64,000 nucleotides of DNA from JAKANT01 sp035502095 (GTDB lineage Bacteria; Pseudomonadota; Gammaproteobacteria; Burkholderiales; Burkholderiaceae_F). Numbering within the stretch: position 1 is the first letter of the stretch; each line of letters begins with the position of its first letter. Below the pieces are notes generated by a model. The model did not search any database, was not told the origin of the DNA, and saw only the letters and a list, made by a program, of their open reading frames with translations. Below are positions 60,020-64,000 of the stretch, piece after piece. The position numbers and the translations under genes are program-made. The DNA is taken from assembly GCA_035502095.1 (NCBI GenBank), contig DATJUX010000051.1, forward strand, positions 54,308 to 118,307, read 5' to 3'.

Positions 60020-62728
60020 TCAGCGCGTGAACATCCGCGTCAGATCGTGCCGGGCTTGAAGGATCCCCTGCCAAGGGTCGCCATTGTCGCGCAAACGCTG
60101 CGGCACCGTCGAGAGCGTGAAGGTGCCCGGCTCGATCCGGGCCAGTTCTTCCCACGTGACCGGCGTCGCGACCCAGGCGCCTGGAATACGGCGCGGCGAA
60201 TACGCCGCGTTCAAGGTGCGCCCGCGGCCGTTCATGTTGTGGTCGAAGAAGATCCTGCCGGTGCGCTTCTCGACCGCCCATTCCATCGTGATGTCGTTCG
60301 GGTGCTTGCGCCGCAGATGGTCTCCGACCAGGCGGCACACCTCGCGCGCCTGGTCGGCGGTGATCGTGCGTTCGATCGGCACGAAGATGTGCAGGCCCGT
60401 CTTGCCGGTGGTCTTGACGAAGGCCTGCAGCGACATGGCGGCGAGTATCTCGCGCAGGTGGAACGCGACCTCACGCGCCTTGGCGAATCCGGGCGAATTG
60501 AACTCGGGTTCGGCCCCCTTCGCTTCCCTGCCCGAGTAGATGTAGGGGTCGAGGTCGAAGACGACGTAGTCGGGGCGATCGAACACCTCGTTCTCGTCGA
60601 TCTTCGCCGGCGCGCCCGCCGGCACGCTGGCGTGCGGCACGTGGAACTCCAGCACGCCCATCTGGCCGAGCCAGAGCAACGTCTCGACGTTGTTGCACAG
60701 GACGTACCTGCGTGATGCGCCTTCTTCCCCCACCAGCTCGACCACGCGCACGAACTCAGGCGTCGCGCTGCCGTCGAAGTGCTTCTGGAAGAACGCTTCG
60801 CCGTCGATGCCGTCGGGCATGCGGATCACCGTCAACGGGCGCTGCGCGAGGTGCCGCAACATGAACGGCGCTGCCAGGGCGAGGTACTGCAGCAGGTGGC
60901 GCTTCGTGTAGCCCTTGCCTGTGCCTTGCGCCGGCCACAGCACCTTGTCGAGATGGGTCAGCTTGATGCGGTTGCCGTTGACCGCCAGGGTCAGCCCGGC
61001 GCCGGTGCCCGACAGCTGCTGCAGGATCGCATCGGTCAAGGCCGAGCCGGTTCCCGCCGCGCTCGTGCTTTTCGCCTCCGGCCCGGCACTGCGCTCGCGC
61101 GCACGTGCGAGCGTGACCGTCGTGGGATCGACGTCGTTGCGCAGGCGCAGGAACACCGGCGCACGCAGGTTGCCGGCGTCGGTCCACCCGGCGAATTCCA
61201 CCTCGGCCACGAGATCCGGCCGGGTCCAGAACATCTTGCCGTCGGCTTCCGGCCGGGTCGCAAAGGGCATCGTGCCGACCTGGCGCGCGACGAGCAGCTG
61301 CTTCAGCGAACCGAGCGCCTTGTCGTCGAAGCCGCTGCCGACGTTGCCCACCGGCAGCAAGGCGCCGTCGTCCCAGACGCCGAGCGTCAACGCACCGAAC
61401 TGATCGCGCCGCGCCCCCTTGCCCTCGGTGTAGCCACCGACGATGAACTCGGCCGAGCGGACGTGCTTGATCTTCAGCCATTCGTCCGAACGGCGGCCCG
61501 GGTGATAGAGGCTCGACCGCCGCTTCGCCATCATGCCCTCGAACCCGGCGGCGAGCGCGGCGCGATAGAGCGCCTCGCCATCGGCTTCCGCATGCACGAG
61601 CTGGATGCGCGGCGTCGGGCTCAGGCACTGGCCCAGGTAGCGACGGCGATCGGAGTAACACGCGTTGCGCACGTTCATCCCGAGCACGTGCAGGAGATCG
61701 AAGCAGAAGAAGACGCTCGGCGTGGCGCGATCCGCGGCCTCGATGTCCGATGCGGCCTTCAGCTGCACGCGGTCCTGCAAGGCGTCGAACGACGGGCGCC
61801 CGTCGCGCAGCACGACGATTTCGCCGTCCAGGAGCATCGGCAGCACCGGCTGGCGCTTGAGGTCGTCGACGAGGCGCGGAAACGCGGCCGTCACGTCGAT
61901 GCCGTTGCGCGTGCGCAGGCGCACCGCATCCAGCCCGACATGCGCGAGGATGCGGTAGCCATCGAGCTTGGGCTCGAACATCCAGTCGCGATGGCCGAAG
62001 GGCGCATCGGCAAGGCTGGCCAGCATCGGCGCGAGCCTGGACGGCAGGTCCTCCGTCGGACCGTTCGGAATCAGCTTGTCGAAGGTCAGCCGATCCGCGG
62101 CGACGACATTTCCCGCATTGGCCACCGCGTAGGGCGTGAGCACCGAACGTGCCATGTCCTCGCTCCAGGAAGGGCGCAGCGGGCGCGCATCGCGGTGTTT
62201 CAGCAGCAGCCACGACTTGTCCTTCCTGGTGCGCACCAGTGCATAGGAGCCTTTGAGCTTCTCGCCGAGCAGGCAGATGCTCAGCTTGCCGGCCGCGAGC
62301 TCCATGCGCACGCGGTCCTGCGCCGCCTCGCGATCGTGGAACGCATACTCCGCGCCTTCGTCGGGCGAGTAGAGCCCGCAGTCCCAGACGATCACGGTGC
62401 CCGCGCCGTACTGGCCCGGCGGAATGACGCCCTCGAACGACCCGTACGCGAGCGGGTGGTCTTCGGTCGGGACGGCGAGATGCGGCTCGCCCGGCTGGAT
62501 GAGCATGCCCTTCGGCACGGCCCACGATTTGAGAACACCGTCCAGCTCGAGGCGGAAGTCGAAGTGCTGCTGGCGCGCGTCGTGCTGCTGGACCACGAAA
62601 AGAAGCGGTCCCGTGCGGTCGCCGATCTCGTGCGGCGCCGGTTCCGGCGTTGCATGGAACGAACGTCTGTTTGCGTATTCGTCGAGCGCACCGGCGCCCG
62701 CTTCAGCGGAAGAACGCGTCCGTGCCAT
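60020..62728 (-). CDS. ligD: Multifunctional DNA ligase D
   Basis: A 902-residue NHEJ enzyme. Domain order is PE (3'-phosphoesterase, about 25-180, HFDFRLELDGVLKSWAVPKG), ligase (about 215-530, adenylation motif EPKLDGYR near residue 253 with Lys as AMP acceptor), and polymerase (about 590-890, LDKVLWPAQG and catalytic DLDPY). This PE-LIG-POL order is the Pseudomonas type, different from mycobacterial POL-PE-LIG. It precedes ku and follows the hydrolase gene with one base between stop and start. Family certain. Confidence 0.96.
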   Translation of the reverse strand: MARTRSSAEAGAGALDEYANRRSFHATPEPAPHEIGDRTGPLLFVVQQHDARQQHFDFRLELDGVLKSWAVPKGMLIQPGEPHLAVPTEDHPLAYGSFEGVIPPGQYGAGTVIVWDCGLYSPDEGAEYAFHDREAAQDRVRMELAAGKLSICLLGEKLKGSYALVRTRKDKSWLLLKHRDARPLRPSWSEDMARSVLTPYAVANAGNVVAADRLTFDKLIPNGPTEDLPSRLAPMLASLADAPFGHRDWMFEPKLDGYRILAHVGLDAVRLRTRNGIDVTAAFPRLVDDLKRQPVLPMLLDGEIVVLRDGRPSFDALQDRVQLKAASDIEAADRATPSVFFCFDLLHVLGMNVRNACYSDRRRYLGQCLSPTPRIQLVHAEADGEALYRAALAAGFEGMMAKRRSSLYHPGRRSDEWLKIKHVRSAEFIVGGYTEGKGARRDQFGALTLGVWDDGALLPVGNVGSGFDDKALGSLKQLLVARQVGTMPFATRPEADGKMFWTRPDLVAEVEFAGWTDAGNLRAPVFLRLRNDVDPTTVTLARARERSAGPEAKSTSAAGTGSALTDAILQQLSGTGAGLTLAVNGNRIKLTHLDKVLWPAQGTGKGYTKRHLLQYLALAAPFMLRHLAQRPLTVIRMPDGIDGEAFFQKHFDGSATPEFVRVVELVGEEGASRRYVLCNNVETLLWLGQMGVLEFHVPHASVPAGAPAKIDENEVFDRPDYVVFDLDPYIYSGREAKGAEPEFNSPGFAKAREVAFHLREILAAMSLQAFVKTTGKTGLHIFVPIERTITADQAREVCRLVGDHLRRKHPNDITMEWAVEKRTGRIFFDHNMNGRGRTLNAAYSPRRIPGAWVATPVTWEELARIEPGTFTLSTVPQRLRDNGDPWQGILQARHDLTRMFTR

Positions 62729-63397
62729 CTAGGCTTTGCCGGCAACCCGCTGTGCCAGCCATGCGCCCGTCGCTTCACCCATCTCGACGAGCACGTCCTT
62801 GTCGCTGCGGCCCGACGACTTGAGCACGTGAAACGAGTGATCGGCGCCTTGCAGCCAGTGCATGGTCCAGTTGTCCGGCAGGCGCGCGAGGACGCGCCGC
62901 ATCAGGTCGAGTTCGCACAAGGTATCGCGCGTGCCATTGAAACACAGCACCGGCACGCGGATGGCCGGCAGGTGGGCGTCACGCAGCTTCCCGGGCTGGC
63001 CGGCGGGATGCAGCGGATAGGCCAGCAGCAGGAGACCGTCGCAAGCGAAGCCGTCCGCGCACAGCATCGACGCCGCGCGCCCGCCCATCGAGCGGCCGCC
63101 GAGGATCAGCTTGCGCGGCTGCAGCGTTGCGCGGGCGTAGTCGGCGACCCTTGCGACGCACGCCTTGAGCAGCGGCATCGGATCCGGACCGCCGGACTTC
63201 TTCTCGCGATAGACGAAATTGAACCGCATGACATCGAGACCGCGCGTGCGCAACTGCGCGGTCGCGGCAAGCATCGCCTGGTCCGACATGTGGCCGCCGG
63301 CGCCGTGGGCGCAGACGAACAGGGCGGCGGCAGGTTGAACGGTCGCGAGCTCGTGGACCGCGCTGACGGACGCACCGTCGCCGACGTCGATGTTCAT
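62729..63397 (-). CDS. Alpha/beta hydrolase (KANL3/Tex30-like)
   Basis: A 222-residue cytosolic hydrolase. The nucleophile Ser is in GGRSMGGRAAS, the oxyanion region in CAHGAGGHM, the acid probably in CFNGTRDTLCE, and the catalytic His in GADHSFHV. The sequence is close to the KANL3/Tex30 group of uncharacterised hydrolases. Start ATG 63397 overlaps the cupin stop (ATGA), and its own stop abuts ligD. A role in DNA repair is not indicated; the operon with the cupin gene may be fortuitous. Confidence 0.82.
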   Translation of the reverse strand: MNIDVGDGASVSAVHELATVQPAAALFVCAHGAGGHMSDQAMLAATAQLRTRGLDVMRFNFVYREKKSGGPDPMPLLKACVARVADYARATLQPRKLILGGRSMGGRAASMLCADGFACDGLLLLAYPLHPAGQPGKLRDAHLPAIRVPVLCFNGTRDTLCELDLMRRVLARLPDNWTMHWLQGADHSFHVLKSSGRSDKDVLVEMGEATGAWLAQRVAGKA

Positions 63398-63795
63398 GGA
63401 TCGACGGTCGTCGCGAACTCTGCGGGCAGGATGATCTCGAGCAGTTCGCAATCGTCCGACCATCCGAGCACCGTGTGCCGGATGCCGGGAGGCTGGACCC
63501 AGCACGAGCCGGCCCGCATTACGTGCTCGCCCTCGCCTTCGAATTCGTTCCTGAACCAGCCCTTGAGTACGTAGACGAGCTGGAACTGCACATCGTGATG
63601 GTGGCGCTCGCGGAACCGCTCGGAAAACGGCGCCACCATGCGGATCACATGTGCGGTCGCGAGTCCCTGCGTTGCGAGAGCGATGCCGAGATCGCGATAG
63701 ACCGAATACGGCCGCAGGCCGTCGCCCTTGAAGTCGGCTTCGTTCAGGTGGCTGACGGTGAAACGCTGGCGCTTGAGAACGGCGTTGTCGTCCAC
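63394..63795 (-). CDS. Cupin-domain protein
   Basis: A 133-residue single cupin. Metal ligands are suggested by RHHHDVQFQLVYVLKGWFRNEF (cupin motif 1, His residues) and PPGIRHTVLG (motif 2 His). It lies four-base coupled to the hydrolase gene and 26 bases after the truncated amidohydrolase gene. Enzymatic or regulatory role unknown; the metal site and size are typical of small ligand-binding cupins. Sequence start MDDNAVLKRQRF is the first ATG. Confidence 0.78.
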   Translation of the reverse strand: MDDNAVLKRQRFTVSHLNEADFKGDGLRPYSVYRDLGIALATQGLATAHVIRMVAPFSERFRERHHHDVQFQLVYVLKGWFRNEFEGEGEHVMRAGSCWVQPPGIRHTVLGWSDDCELLEIILPAEFATTVDP

Positions 63796-63821
63796 GGTTG
63801 CCCTTTCGTCGTTGCTGCGCG

Positions 63822-64000
63822 CTACGCAGCGGCGGCGTCGCCCAACCCGAGCAACCGCACCGCGTTGCTCTTCAGTATCAGCGGCTTCACCTCGGGCCTG
63901 AATCCGCTCTCGTCGAAGTCCTTCATCCAGCGGTCCGGCGAGATCAGCGGCCAGTCCGAGCCGAACAGCATCCGGTCCTTGAGCAGCGTGTTGGCGTACT
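63822..64000 (-). CDS. Amidohydrolase-family protein, C-terminal part (5' end off the window)
   Basis: The last 59 codons of a gene entering from the right edge. LLKDRMLFGSDWPLISPDRWM contains the late Asp ligand of TIM-barrel amidohydrolases (GSDWP), followed by VKPLILKSNAVRLLGL, the typical C-terminal helix of the amidohydrolase-2 (decarboxylase-like) family. The catalytic N-terminal half is not in the window, so substrate cannot be judged. Same strand as the cupin gene and probably in one operon with it. Confidence 0.75.
   Translation of the reverse strand, partial: YANTLLKDRMLFGSDWPLISPDRWMKDFDESGFRPEVKPLILKSNAVRLLGLGDAAAA

Noticed and set aside
60779..63574. 931-residue plus-strand open frame
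   Set aside because: Antisense to ligD, the hydrolase and part of the cupin gene; shadow.

Overview
The window is high-GC DNA (roughly two thirds G+C by eye) with densely packed, mostly overlapping genes. Protein types point to a metabolically versatile betaproteobacterium, most likely Burkholderiales: Aio-type arsenite oxidase, glyoxylate carboligase pathway, fused OHCU decarboxylase/allantoate amidohydrolase, several binding-protein ABC importers, a PEP-CTERM protein, and Ku/LigD. No rRNA, tRNA, CRISPR array, transposase or integrase was recognised. Both window ends cut through genes.

Layout. (1) 1-4208, minus strand: an operon of a MauG-like di-haem peroxidase lipoprotein, a porin, an FMN-binding protein, the flavin transferase ApbE and a truncated membrane protein. 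It looks like an envelope redox module and has a Fur-like site upstream. (2) 4858-15116, plus strand: a solute importer (binding protein, two permeases, a 47-residue membrane peptide, two different ATPases) joined to a complete stand-alone phosphotransfer chain (DhaL, DhaM, HPr, Enzyme I, a small HTH-like protein, DhaK). (3) 15171-17232: a lower-GC patch with a PEP-CTERM protein, a possible coupled ORF and a DUF4336-like protein. (4) 17293-23567, minus strand: a purine/allantoin operon led by a GntR regulator (allantoinase PuuE, UraD-AllC fusion, M20 amidohydrolase, NCS1 permease). (5) 23724-30536: a LysR regulator divergent from gcl-hyi-glxR-glycerate 2-kinase and an atypical SDR. Regions 4 and 5 together take allantoin nitrogen and carbon to glyoxylate and on to 2-phosphoglycerate.

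(6) 30557-43645: a TonB receptor and orphan NarL-type regulator, then an arsenic island. An aquaporin-type channel and arsC diverge from arsR-arsM; aioX-aioS-aioR (sensor protein, kinase, sigma-54 activator) diverges from aioB-aioA. The aioBA upstream region carries a good -24/-12 promoter and a perfect 11-bp-arm inverted repeat. No Acr3 or ArsB pump is present; the channel has an unusual residue after its second NPA motif.

(7) 43893-52263: a polyol operon (ABC importer, mannitol-type dehydrogenase, sorbitol-type SDR dehydrogenase, AraC regulator) with a convergent fructokinase. (8) 52356-57869, minus strand: sodium:solute symporter with its DUF4212 partner, TPR protein, YggT-like protein and acetyl-CoA synthetase, suggesting acetate uptake and activation. 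(9) 58133-64000, minus strand: HTH-TPR protein, Ku and LigD (NHEJ), an alpha/beta hydrolase, a cupin and a truncated amidohydrolase. Several short dispersed palindromic repeats sit between genes throughout.
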